Origin: Acanthamoeba lenticulata
Taxonomy: Eukaryota; Discosea; Longamoebia; Acanthamoebidae
Length of the DNA stretch: 13,629 nt
Reading direction: 5' to 3'
Assembly (NCBI GenBank): GCA_002179805.1
Contig: NAVB01000485.1
Location: 1 to 13,629 of the forward strand
Part shown: piece by piece, positions 1 through 8,163 of the stretch
Layout of the letters: each line of letters begins with the position of its first letter
Position numbering within the stretch: the stretch's first letter is position 1
The notes under the pieces: model-generated
The model's input: only the letters and a program-made list of their open reading frames with translations
Told to the model about the DNA's origin: nothing
Database searches by the model: none
Translations under genes and position numbers: made by a program

Positions 1-523
1 TGGCCGGGGTTCAGCTGGCGCGCGGAGGAGCGTCGCAGCTGCAGGGCCGATCCGCCGCCGACCCGCGTGTGTTCGCCCGTGGCCGTCGAAGGCGGCGATC
101 CTGAAGTAAAGCTCCTCTGCAGCAGATGAACAATAAAAAAAATTGTTACCGATAAATCAAAAATTAAATTAAATTAAATTAAATTAAATTATGCATTACA
201 AAATATTTTATAAAATCAAGACATACCTGTTCGACCTTCACCAAGTGGTAATTTGTTGGCTGTGTAGTGGTCGTTCGGAGACGCTTGGCGGTGCGCTGGA
301 CGAAAGCTGCCTGACCACTCGAGTCTGCGGCAAAGAGAGCCTTGAGCTCAGCTTGCTGCTCAAGCACGTGCTGTTGTAAGGCTTGCGCCACCTCCAGCAA
401 GAGATTGTTGTTGGGGAGTGGGCTTAGAGCAGGACTGGTGCGTGGCCTCTTGGTCGGGTGGAGTTCAGAGCAGTCCTCCTCGTCATGTGGCCATGCCAAA
501 ACTCCAGCCAGAGACGCTTCCAT
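1..523 (-). CDS. Unrecognised protein, 5' part only (runs off left edge)
   Basis: Proposed exon 1 is 523-227, starting at ATG 523. It encodes about 99 residues with an acidic patch (DEEDCSE, residues ~14-20), a basic SV40-like cluster (TKRPRTSP, ~24-31) that could be a nuclear localisation signal, a Gln/Leu-rich helical stretch (~40-65) and a second basic cluster (AKRLR). A clear donor (CAG|GTATGT) follows in phase 0. The intron contains an AAATT repeat. The acceptor is ambiguous: CAG at 117-119 gives exon 2 from 116, and the GAG two bases further gives exon 2 from 114. Both frames stay open to the window edge. All other acceptors in this window are CAG or TAG, which favours 116, but the first codons read more protein-like in the other frame. 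I recognise no family. A nuclear, possibly regulatory protein is a guess from the basic clusters and the coiled-coil-like stretch. Confidence 0.55.
161..190. repeat. (AAATT)6 microsatellite in intron
   Basis: Six perfect copies of the pentamer AAATT lie inside the proposed intron (about 117-226) of the first gene. On the sense (minus) strand this is a T-rich AATTT array between donor and acceptor. Confidence 0.9.
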
Positions 524-609
524 GTATGTGGCCCACGACGGCCCTTGTTGTGGCGACGACGTGTTAGAACAAACAACGTTGTCGCGTCGGTGGGCTCAAC
601 TTTTTTTTT

Positions 610-625
610 CTAAGTCGAAACTTAG
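610..625. repeat. Perfect 6-bp hairpin with CGAA loop
   Basis: CTAAGT, a CGAA tetraloop and ACTTAG form a perfect short stem-loop just after a T9 run. The ACTTAG arm recurs twice in the tandem repeat at 696-718. Confidence 0.75.
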
Positions 626-640
626 CCTGCGGGGAAGTCT

Positions 641-690
641 CAAAATGACTGGCGCAGGCGTTGACTCTGTTTTTTTCGCCAGTCATTTTG
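641..690. repeat. 14-bp perfect inverted repeat, 22-nt spacer
   Basis: The left arm 641-654 (CAAAATGACTGGCG) is matched exactly by the reverse complement at 677-690. The spacer ends in a T-run. The structure could be a paired regulatory site, an RNA hairpin in a 5' or 3' untranslated region, or a relic of a small mobile element. No target-site duplication is evident. Confidence 0.85.
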
Positions 691-695
691 GGACC

Positions 696-718
696 TAGCG
701 AACTTAGCGAACTTAGCG
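696..718. repeat. 9-bp direct tandem repeat (TAGCGAACT)
   Basis: Two full copies and a partial third of TAGCGAACT lie six bases beyond the right arm of the inverted repeat. They share ACTTAG with the small hairpin at 610-625. Confidence 0.8.
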
Positions 719-848
719 GGCCTATTTTCAACTCTCCCACTGTTAAACTGCCGGGAGCTCGACTTAAAACGGAATTACCGTTCGCACACCGCCACGTCTC
801 AGTGTCGCGAAGGCAAAGCTTGTGTTTCCTCAACAGGCCATAAAGTTC

Positions 849-854
849 TTTATT
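849..854 (-). terminator. AATAAA poly(A) signal overlapping the RapGAP stop codon
   Basis: On the minus strand the last codons read GAA TAA followed by AG, so AATAAA (854-849) overlaps the stop codon at 852-850. If it is used, the 3' untranslated region would be only about 10-30 nt. No other AATAAA was seen close downstream. Confidence 0.5.
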
Positions 855-3800
855 CACTACTGGCAGCGTGAGGCACAAACTCACGGATGATATAGTCGAG
901 CTGCATTTGTCGACTCTTCTTCATTTTGGACGCAATGAAGGGCGAGTGCAATGCCGCCCGCTCCCCGTTCATCACTGTCGCAGGGCACCGACACATAAGA
1001 AATAAATCAACATTGTTGAGCATTAAGATATCGATCAATAGATTGGAAAAAAACAAAAAAACAAAAAAACAAAAAAACAAAAAACAAAAAACAAAAAACA
1101 AAAAACAAAACAAAAAAGCAAACAAAAGCAAATAAAAACACACATTTGGTGAGGAGGAAGTCGCGGAAGTAGTCGTTGCGCTTGAACAGCGGCGGGTTGG
1201 GAATCGGCGGCCCAAATTGGGGCACGCCCTTTCTCGCGCATACAGCCAGCCTGTACGCCTCTGTATGTGTGTATGCGTGTTGTGCGTTTGCACACGTGTC
1301 CAGTGTTGTCAGCAGTCAGGCGAACTCACTTGACAAGGAGGAAGAGAGGAGGGGATCTGCGGCATCACCATCGCCATCGTCGGTAGTGCAGGGCTGGACG
1401 ACGCCAAACACGTGGAGGAAATCGCCTGACACGCACGGTGGGCGGAAGGTCTCGCCCTCGAGGAAGACAATGGTCACGAGGTCATTGCCGATGTACTTCT
1501 TGCGTGGGATCTGCTGCCGGTCGTGCGGGTCGAAGGGCAGGAAGGTCGACACGTGGAACATCACTTCGATCTGGTCGTTGTGCAACTTCGTGTAGACCGA
1601 CTCGTGGCCGTTCTTGTTCTGTTGGACGTCGAGGTCGCCCCGGTAGCCCTTCCAGCCCTCGAGCGTGATTCGCTCGCCCAGTAGGCTCAGGAACTGCTCG
1701 AACGCCTCGCTCGTCTCCTCTGCTCTCTCACCCCCTCCCCCGCGCGTGTCGTGGTGAGTGTTTTGCGTGTCGTGCCTTCTCTCTCTCCTCCTCGTCCTCT
1801 TTGTGTTAGTGTATGTGTGTGCGTGTGTGCGTGTGTGTGTGCGTGTGCACACGCGTGTGTGCGGTATGCGGGGTAGGCGGCCAAGGTACGATTGCCCAGG
1901 ATTTCCTCCTCCGTGGTCTGCCCGGCCTTGGCGTAGAGGACGCCGATCTTGTAGCACCGGACCTCGCGCTTCTTGAGGTCCTCGTGGCGGAGCAGCTCGC
2001 GCGTGAGCTTCGTGTCGGTCACGTGCCACAGTTTCAGCGTCGGCATCGACGCCTTCAGCAACTTGATCACTTTCTACACACAAATAAAATAAAATAAAAT
2101 AAAATAAAATAAAATAAACACACACACACACAAAGCACGAGTTAATGGTACTCCATGATATGTGGACATGACGTCACACGAACAGCACCTTGGCCTTGAG
2201 CTTCTTCTTCTTGACCAGGGCGGCAGGAATGTGGAAGCGATGGTCGCCCGTCTTGGTGCGGATGATGCCTCGAAACTTATTGGACCGCTCCGGAACCGTG
2301 AGGACTGAAATCACCAGCGGCTCCTCGAGGCTCTCCCCGCTTGTTGTTGTTGTTCGCACGAGGCCCACCACATTCAACACATTCTTTTCCACTTGCGCCT
2401 GTGCGTTTTTGTTAAAACATTGTTAAAAAAAACAACATTAAAAAAATAAAAACACAAAAAACACAAAAAACAAAACAAAAAGATGTACCGGGTCGCCATA
2501 ATCAAAGATGTATTTGTCATCCTCGATACGGAGATCGACGAGGTCGCGCTGCTGCTGCTGCCCGGCGCTGGTCTCGCTTCCGTGAACCCGCTTGAAGAAC
2601 TCGTTCTTGCCGCACTCGAAGCAAAAGTCGTCGTTGGGCGCGACGATGTCGACTCCCTCCTCGGGCCGGTCTAGCTTCATCGGCCCGGCGAAGCCTCCCG
2701 ACTCGCTCTCATCACCGTGGATGTTGAGCAGCGCCGCGACGTCTACGTTATCGATAGACGGCCCATCGTAAGCCTTGGCCGTGTGGATCTCGTGGTGGCC
2801 GCTCGGTGAGGACGATATGGACGTGGACATGGACTCGCTCGCGGCCGCGCGGCGCTGCATCTCGGCCTCGAGGACTTGGATGACGGGCTGGTTCCGATTG
2901 GCCATCGCCACGGTCAGCGGCGTCCCGCAGTAGCCCGACACGTAGAGGCTGGCCCCGCGCTGGATCAGGGCCTGCACGAGGGCCACGCTCCCGAACCCAG
3001 CCGCCTTGTGCAGCGCTGACGAAAGACACAAGCCAACAGGGGCGTGAGTCCAATCAATCAATCAATCAATCAAGTTCTTCCTAGTTTGCACGGTGGTTGC
3101 GGCTTTAACGCCTGGGGAGACGAATCAAGAGGACGAACCAGTTTCACCAAAGTTGTCGACAGCGTTGATGTCGGCGCCGTGGTCGAGGAGGTAGACCGTG
3201 GACTCGAGGTTGCCGCGCTTGCACGTGTTGTGGAGGGGCGTCTCGCCCCACTTATTTCGCATCTCGATGTCAGCGCCCTTCTTGAGCATCAAGTCCAGCG
3301 TCCCCTCCAGCTGTGGCGTCAACTCATTCCTGGTTTACAATGTGAAATATTTAATATTTTACTAATAAATAAATTTATAAAATATTGAAATTAGAAAAAA
3401 TAAAATAAATAATTCTCGCACATGTGAAATTTCCAAGGTGGCATAAACCACAAAAATGGGTGTGTGTTTTCAAGAGATGGAATAATGTACCGGACGGCGT
3501 AGGTGAAGGGTGAGGTGAGGGTGCCGTTCTGGGAGTTGGGCGAGGCACCCTTCTTGAGGAGCAGCTCGCAGATGTCGTAGTGCCGCTGTCGCGCTGCCGA
3601 GTGAAGGGGTGTCCAGCCATTCTGTTGCCCAGAGCGTGTCAGTCCACACAAGTCTAGCAGACCAGAAGAATAAGAAAAGAAAGTAGAATGAAATAAGTGC
3701 ACTACATACCTTGTCGCGGAGACAGAGGTCCTCGGCCTTGTACTTGGTCAAAAGGAAGGTCACCATTTCGACGTGACCCTCGTAGGCCGCTACGTGCAGC

Positions 3801-4512
3801 ATGTTCTGGTCTGCTCGCGTGACCACGGAATTAATAATATTAATACTAATACAAATCCATTTTCAGATCAAAACAATCAGAGCAAGGGCTCCTAAAAAGG
3901 CTCAGGAGTAGGAGATGATGACGAGACCATAACTGTCCTGCACGTAGAGGCTGGCGCGCTGCTTGACGGCCTTTTTGACCTCGGCGATCCTGTTGGTCAC
4001 CACGAGCGTGTGTTCCGGCACCTTGGTCGGCGACGAGGGGATGTCGCGTATGGTGCTGAAGCCGTCGATGGCCGATCCACCCCGGCGGGCGGGGACCGGA
4101 CGCGACAGCGTGAAGTCCATCCGCCAGCTCTTGCGCCGCTCCTTCTTGCTACTGCAAAAGTGGACACGTGAGAGATAGGTGCGTGCAACGAGCCTCTTCT
4201 TGAAGAAGAAGAAGAAGAAGAAAGGAAGGAAGAAGAAGAAGGAAGGGAGGAACGGACTCGCCACTGGATCCAGATCGAAGATCCGTTCCCTCGCTCGCAG
4301 CTCCATCTGTGTGGTTTTATAGTTTTGGGGTGGATGGGGGGGGGGAGGATGATGGTGTGAGGCTTGCCTATGAGAGATAAACAAGTCCATCCACCCATAC
4401 CCACGGGCTCAAAACTAATGGTGGGGATCTCAGGATCGGATGGTCGCCTATGATTATTTCTCGAGGAGGTGTTTGATGCCCCGTGGCTCGTCCCGCCCGC
4501 TCCTCCTTCCAT
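850..4512 (-). CDS. Ankyrin-repeat Rap GTPase-activating protein (12 exons, ~789 aa)
   Basis: Proposed exons (minus): 4512-4405, 4306-4254, 4151-3928, 3810-3710, 3621-3491, 3329-3139, 3015-2489, 2398-2180, 2073-1890, 1719-1330, 1260-1144, 974-850. They sum to 2370 nt and all phases close. Residues ~1-128 are a Ser/basic N-terminus. Residues ~128-330 hold about six ankyrin repeats (NGWTPLH, WGETPLH, FGETALH signatures). Then comes an acidic Ser/Gln linker, and from ~450 a Rap-GAP region: GIIRTKTG, KIGVLYAKAGQTTEEE, EGWKGYRG, the catalytic Asn-thumb motif YIGNDLVTIVF (Asn ~658), FLHVF and VPQFGPPIPNPP. RapGAPs supply an Asn to speed GTP hydrolysis by Rap. Ankyrin repeats usually bind protein partners, so they may localise the enzyme. 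The His before IGND in mammalian Rap1GAP is Tyr here. Weakest points: the start, the exon 2 donor (GTTCCT) and the exon 8 donor (2180 or 2189). Confidence 0.88.
1047..1140. repeat. A-rich (A5-7 C)n low-complexity tract in RapGAP intron
   Basis: Imperfect repeats of AAAAAAC fill most of the last RapGAP intron (975-1143). On the sense strand this is a T-rich (GTTTTTT)n tract upstream of the acceptor and may act as an extended polypyrimidine tract. Confidence 0.9.
1809..1863. repeat. (TG)n/(CG)n dinucleotide tract in RapGAP intron
   Basis: An alternating purine-pyrimidine run of GTGTGT with CG interruptions and a central GTGCACAC palindrome lies in the intron at 1720-1889. Such alternating sequence can adopt Z-DNA. 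Confidence 0.85.
2082..2132. repeat. (AAAAT)n followed by (CA)n in RapGAP intron
   Basis: About seven AAAAT units and then a CA dinucleotide run occupy the intron at 2074-2179. The sense strand reads TG repeat, then TTTTA repeat, then the TAG acceptor. Confidence 0.9.
2422..2482. repeat. A-rich low-complexity tract in RapGAP intron
   Basis: Runs of A broken by C or T fill the intron at 2399-2488; the sense strand is U-rich. It resembles the tract at 1047-1140 and lies in the same gene. Confidence 0.8.
3051..3073. repeat. (CAAT)n tetranucleotide microsatellite
   Basis: More than five CAAT units sit in the RapGAP intron 3016-3138, between exons encoding ankyrin repeats. The same tetranucleotide occurs at 13499-13517. 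Confidence 0.9.
4198..4250. repeat. (GAA)n/(GGAA)n purine tract in proposed RapGAP intron 2
   Basis: GAA and GGAA units, which read as TTC repeats on the sense strand, fill the proposed intron at 4152-4253. The frame stays open through it and would encode a Phe-rich stretch if the intron were retained. Confidence 0.85.
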
Positions 4513-4701
4513 ATTTTCCCTTCAACTGCTGCTTCTCGGCTTGAGCCGTTTATTAAGAAAAAAGTGCACACCACCGAGGTTAGGTCGTTGTTGTTCTTCG
4601 GCTAGCCGTTGCCTGGTGCAAAATATTCCTTTTTCTTCTCGCGTTTCTTCGCTGCTGCTGAAAAGAGCCAAGAAAAATTTCACCTCCCCAATTGCTAATT
4701 T
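4513..4701. promoter_or_regulatory. Divergent intergenic region, RapGAP (-) and FG nucleoporin (+)
   Basis: Only 189 bp separate the two proposed start codons, so both 5' untranslated regions and promoters must fit here or overlap. The stretch includes pyrimidine-rich runs near 4625-4660 (plus strand). I cannot assign a TATA box with confidence. An in-frame TAA at 4696-4698 lies just upstream of ATG 4702 and bounds the nucleoporin reading frame. Confidence 0.6.
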
Positions 4702-7700
4702 ATGTCATCTGCGCCAACGATAATGGCAGAACACGGGCCGTGGGGCGACACCTCTTCGCTCGGGATTACATTGGGCGCCATGGCGGTCACCCTGCTCACA
4801 GCCTTCGTTGCAGTTATTTATTGGATGTTGGGGAAGCCATCGTCCGACCGTCGTGGTAACAATTTTCCCCAAGCCACGGCAGAACCATCATCGTCGTCAA
4901 GAATTCAGCAACGTAGAAGGCTCCGAGAGGACGGCCGGGTGCAACATTCCGAGGAAATAGACCTCCGCAGTAAGTTAATCAAGCTGACGTTTTCAATTTT
5001 GCACCGTTTTCCTCTTACACTTTTAGTGTGCAGATGACACACGAATGGCTTTTGAGAGAGCGTTTACGCGCCCCGTGCGACCCTTCCGGAATCAAGTGGA
5101 AGATGACTACGCCTACGACGCAAACTTGCAGTCTTCTTCGCGGCTTTTGAACTCTGATTCTTCGTTTTATGGTCAGCCGCTCCACTCAGCTCCTATGTTG
5201 TCCTCCTCCAGCCTCCAAGGTGGATCTTCATCCCCGCGGCGACCTTCTGTGGCCACTGCCGACAGCCCCACGCGGCCCGGGTTCATGACCCCGCCATCGA
5301 TGTTGTCGTGGAGCCAGAGTGTGCCTACAGGCACGACCGAGCCCGTGCTGAAGGCTGCTACCGGCGTGGCCTCGTCGCCCACGATGGAGATGGACAACGC
5401 TGATGAGGAGTACGACGACGCCATGGAGGACTGGGCTCCTCTTAGTACCTCTGCGACGCGCAAGCGCGCAATCGGGACGAGAACCCAACCGCCAGAAGGC
5501 GATGCACGGCTCGCCCAGAAGAAGAAGCAGCGGCTGGCCTCGTCTCCCAGCTTGTCGCCATCTTCCTCGTATCGCTCCTCCCCGCTCTCCGCAGAAATGG
5601 TCTCCTCGTCGTCTCGGCCTAAACGACGGATCTCGCCTTCGGTACACCACCAATTATTTATGTATTTATTTATATTTATTTATTTATTGTACAATATTTT
5701 TGCTTCCCCTTTTTAAGAAGGTGATGATTGGCATTTTTCTAAATACTTTTAATGGCAAAGTAGAAGACGGGCTCGCCCGTCAATGAAACTGCGGCCAAGC
5801 GGAACAAGCCAACGGCGCCTACGACGCCGACCCATGACATGGACATCGCTCCGCCGCAGCAGCAGCAGCAGCAGCAGCGAGTGGTCAAGCGCAAGGCTCA
5901 GAGCCCCGGCGCTGACACCGAGCCTCGACGCCCGCGCCGGGGTGATACGCCTGCTGCCGCCCAGCGCGAGGTCCGCGCCACTGCCGGGCCCAAGCAACCC
6001 CGCGAGAACAGGCCGTCAGCACTCTACCCGCCGCCATCACAACCAGACTACGCGAACCACCGCCACGACGACGGCGACAAGGACGATGACGATAACATGG
6101 ACGCGTCCCAGCCGACTCTTTATCCGTCGACGTTTCTTACTGCTGACAGTGGCGACGCGATGGACGCTGTAACGGCGACGGCGACGAGAAAGGCAACCGG
6201 ACCGGTGCCGCGCACGCCCCCGCGCTCGCTGGAGGCGTTGCTCGCATCGGCGCCCGCGTCGGGGATCAAGAGCACCCCGCGGCACCGTGTGGCGCTGACC
6301 CCTCGCGACAAGGAGCGCGCCCGGGCCACCCGCCTGTCGCCCCTCTTTGGCGCTCCTCCGGCCGCCGTCACCGCGACGGCCACGCCGGCAGCGGCCGCGG
6401 CCAAGCGGCCAACGGCGCCGGCGCTCGTGTTTTCCGACGATGAGGGCGATGAGGATGAGGCCAAGGCCGAGGCGCGCTACGAGGCCCTGGCCCAGGCGGC
6501 CGAGTGCAAGTTTGAAGAAAAGCGTCAGCGCGAGAAGCAGGAGCAGCACGCCAGGCAGAGCCGCCCCCCGCGACCCATCTCGGTATGTGTCTGTCCGTTC
6601 CTCTCTCTCTTTCTCTCTCTGTCTCTGTCTCTCGGTCTTTGCGTGCGTCAACCACCGGTGAAGTCATGCCTGGAGCGTCTTATCCGCATTCCATTCATTC
6701 TTTTGTGTTGCATGCCCATACTCGCGCAGCTTTCAGGTGTCTTGCCGCCGCCGCCCAAGCCCGAGTCCGGCCCGCCGCTGTCGTCGTCCCTCTCCGTCCT
6801 CGCGTCATCGGCACCGCCGCCGCAACCGCAGCTGTCCCTCGCCGCAGCTGCCCCCGTCCCCGTCCCCGTAATGACCGTGGCTCCGCCGATGTCGGCACCC
6901 TCGACCACGACTTCAGACACGACGACAACGACTTCATTGGGTGGCTTCTCGCTGGGAGGGCCGACGACGACTTCGTTCGGCCCGACACCGGCCATCACAA
7001 CCACCCCCGGCTTCTCGCTGCCGGTGGCGGCCACGACTACCGCCACCCCAAGCGGCGATTTTTCTCTGGGTGGCGGCGGTCCAGCGGCGGCTGCCGCTCC
7101 GCCCACCGCTAGCTTTGGCGCGCCGTCGGCCTCGACGCTGACCTTTAACGCGCCCGCAACGACACCGGCGATGTCTAGCTTTGCGTCGTCGTCGGCCACA
7201 CCAGCCTTTGGCGCCACGACCACAACGGCCACGCCAGCGTTTGACGCGTTTGGAGCCGCCACGCCCGCGACAACGCCGTTTGGAAGCGCCCCCCCAATCA
7301 ACACAACGATGCCCGCAGCAGCAGTGGCAACTCCGTTCGGTGCAACGCCCTTCTCCTCCTCCTCTTCTTCCTCCTCCTCCACGATGACGTCGACACCGGC
7401 GGTCACTTTTGGCGCTCCTCCGACCGCCGCTGCCGCCGCACCCTTTGCGGCCTCGACGCCGGCCACTGCCTTTGGCGCATCCGCGTCCGTCCCTGCCTTT
7501 GGTTCCTCATCCTCATCATCAGCAGCATCAGCGCCCGCCTTTGGGCCGTCGGCAGTGCCAGCCTTCGGCTCATCAGCGACGCCTGCCTTGGGCTCGTCGT
7601 CGGCAGCGCCGGCCTTTGGTTCATCGCCAGCAGCAGCAGCGCCTGCTTTCGGCTCATCGACGGCGTCGACCTTTGGGTCATCGTCGGCAGCGCCAGCCTT

Positions 7701-8052
7701 TGGTTCATCGTCAGCAATGCCGGCCTTTGGGTCGTCGTCGTCGTCGGCAGCGCCTGTCTTTGGTTCATCGTCGGCGGCGACGCCCGCCTTTGGCTCATCG
7801 CCAGCAGCAGCAGCGCCTGCTTTCGGCTCATCGACGACGCCCGCCTTTGGGTCGTCGATGGCAGCGGTGCCTGCCTTTGGGTCGTCGTCGGCTGGCGGGA
7901 GCAGCAGCAGCAGCAGGAGCCAACAACAGCAAGCAGGAGGCGCGGGCTCAGCGGCGGGCGCAGCGCTGCTCGAGGCCTTGGGCGGCGATGGAAGCTCTTC
8001 TTCAAGCGGCCGCAAGCCACCGGTCCGAGGCCGACGCCGTGGAGGCAGATAG
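4702..8052 (+). CDS. Membrane-anchored FG-repeat nucleoporin, POM121-like architecture (4 exons, ~1005 aa)
   Basis: Proposed exons: 4702-4969, 5034-5641, 5764-6582, 6730-8052 (3018 nt, all phases close). The start is bounded by an in-frame TAA at 4696; a second ATG in frame is 4723. Residues ~20-43 form one hydrophobic helix (ITLGAMAVTLLTAFVAVIYW) followed by basic residues, a likely membrane anchor. Residues ~50-560 are Ser/Pro-rich and disordered, with several basic clusters that could bind importins (RKRAIG, QKKKQR, PKRR, VKRK), a Q7 tract and an acidic-charged helical stretch (SDDEGDEDEAKAE) near the end of exon 3. Exon 4 carries 21 FG dipeptides, mostly PAFGSS, plus one LG variant; another LFGAP is in exon 3. 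The C-terminus is Arg/Gly-rich. FG repeats form the nuclear-pore permeability barrier and bind transport receptors. Anchor, then basic region, then FG repeats is the POM121 order; homology to POM121 itself is not shown. Confidence 0.85.
5654..5689. repeat. (ATTT)n AT-rich tract in nucleoporin intron 2
   Basis: Imperfect ATTT repeats lie near the 5' end of the intron 5642-5763, between donor TCG|GTACAC and acceptor TAG|AAG. Base composition contrasts sharply with the flanking GC-rich exons. Confidence 0.8.
6600..6636. repeat. (TC)n pyrimidine tract in nucleoporin intron 3
   Basis: CTCTCT-type repeats lie in the 147-nt intron 6583-6729. The intron has no in-frame stop and its length is a multiple of three, so a retained intron would keep the reading frame. 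Confidence 0.8.
7470..7902 (+). repeat. FG-repeat-coding array (PAFGSS units)
   Basis: Imperfect tandem units of about 24-45 nt encode P-A/V-F-G-S-S with Ser/Ala spacers of variable length. Units around 7619-7655 and 7790-7830 are near identical at DNA level (TTTGGnTCATCGCCAGCAGC), which points to recent unit duplication. The upstream part of exon 4 (6940-7460) has more divergent FG, FSLGG and PFG motifs. Confidence 0.85.
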
Positions 8053-8163
8053 CCGTGTGGATGACGATGATGGTGGTGGCCAGCCGTGTTGGCTGTTTTT
8101 ATTTTGGTTTGTTGGGTGAAGCCTCAACAACAATAAGAAGAACAACACGTCAACGTGCGTTGT
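8053..8163. other. Convergent 3' region between nucleoporin and secreted-protein genes
   Basis: Only 111 bp separate two stop codons on opposite strands. The plus strand has T-rich sequence at 8096-8112 and a variant AATAAG at 8132-8137. No canonical AATAAA was seen for either gene, so 3' untranslated regions may overlap. Confidence 0.6.

Larger units (their letters stand above)
524..849. other. Intergenic spacer: 3' flank of RapGAP gene, 5' flank of gene 1
   Basis: This spacer lies between the RapGAP stop codon (850) and the start of the leftmost gene (523), both on the minus strand. I see no convincing gene: the minus ORF across 564-884 has no family resemblance and spans structured repeats. 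It holds a T9 run at 601-609, a small hairpin, a 14-bp perfect inverted repeat and a 9-bp tandem repeat, listed separately. It presumably holds the promoter of gene 1 and the 3' processing region of the RapGAP gene. Confidence 0.6.

Noticed and set aside
564..884. 106-codon minus ORF in the first spacer
   Set aside because: It overlaps the RapGAP stop region and the inverted and tandem repeats, has no family likeness, and no splice context supports it.
2169..2176. TGACGTCA palindrome resembling a CRE site
   Set aside because: It is an isolated 8-mer at the start of a RapGAP intron, away from any promoter; chance is enough.
3052..3388. 114-codon plus ORF opposite the ankyrin exons
   Set aside because: It is antisense to phase-consistent ankyrin exons and crosses the CAAT microsatellite; no recognisable domain.
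6648..8015. 455-codon antisense ORF opposite the FG repeats, with repeating DEPKAG units
   Set aside because: It is the mirror of the FG-repeat code: GC-rich repeats avoid stops on both strands. The plus strand has consistent exons and a known repeat family; the antisense shows no domain.
7403..8119. Further long Arg/Gln-rich ORFs on both strands over the FG array
   Set aside because: These are frame shadows of the repetitive FG exon, biased toward Arg, Gln and Pro as expected from shifted GCC/TCG/TTT codons.
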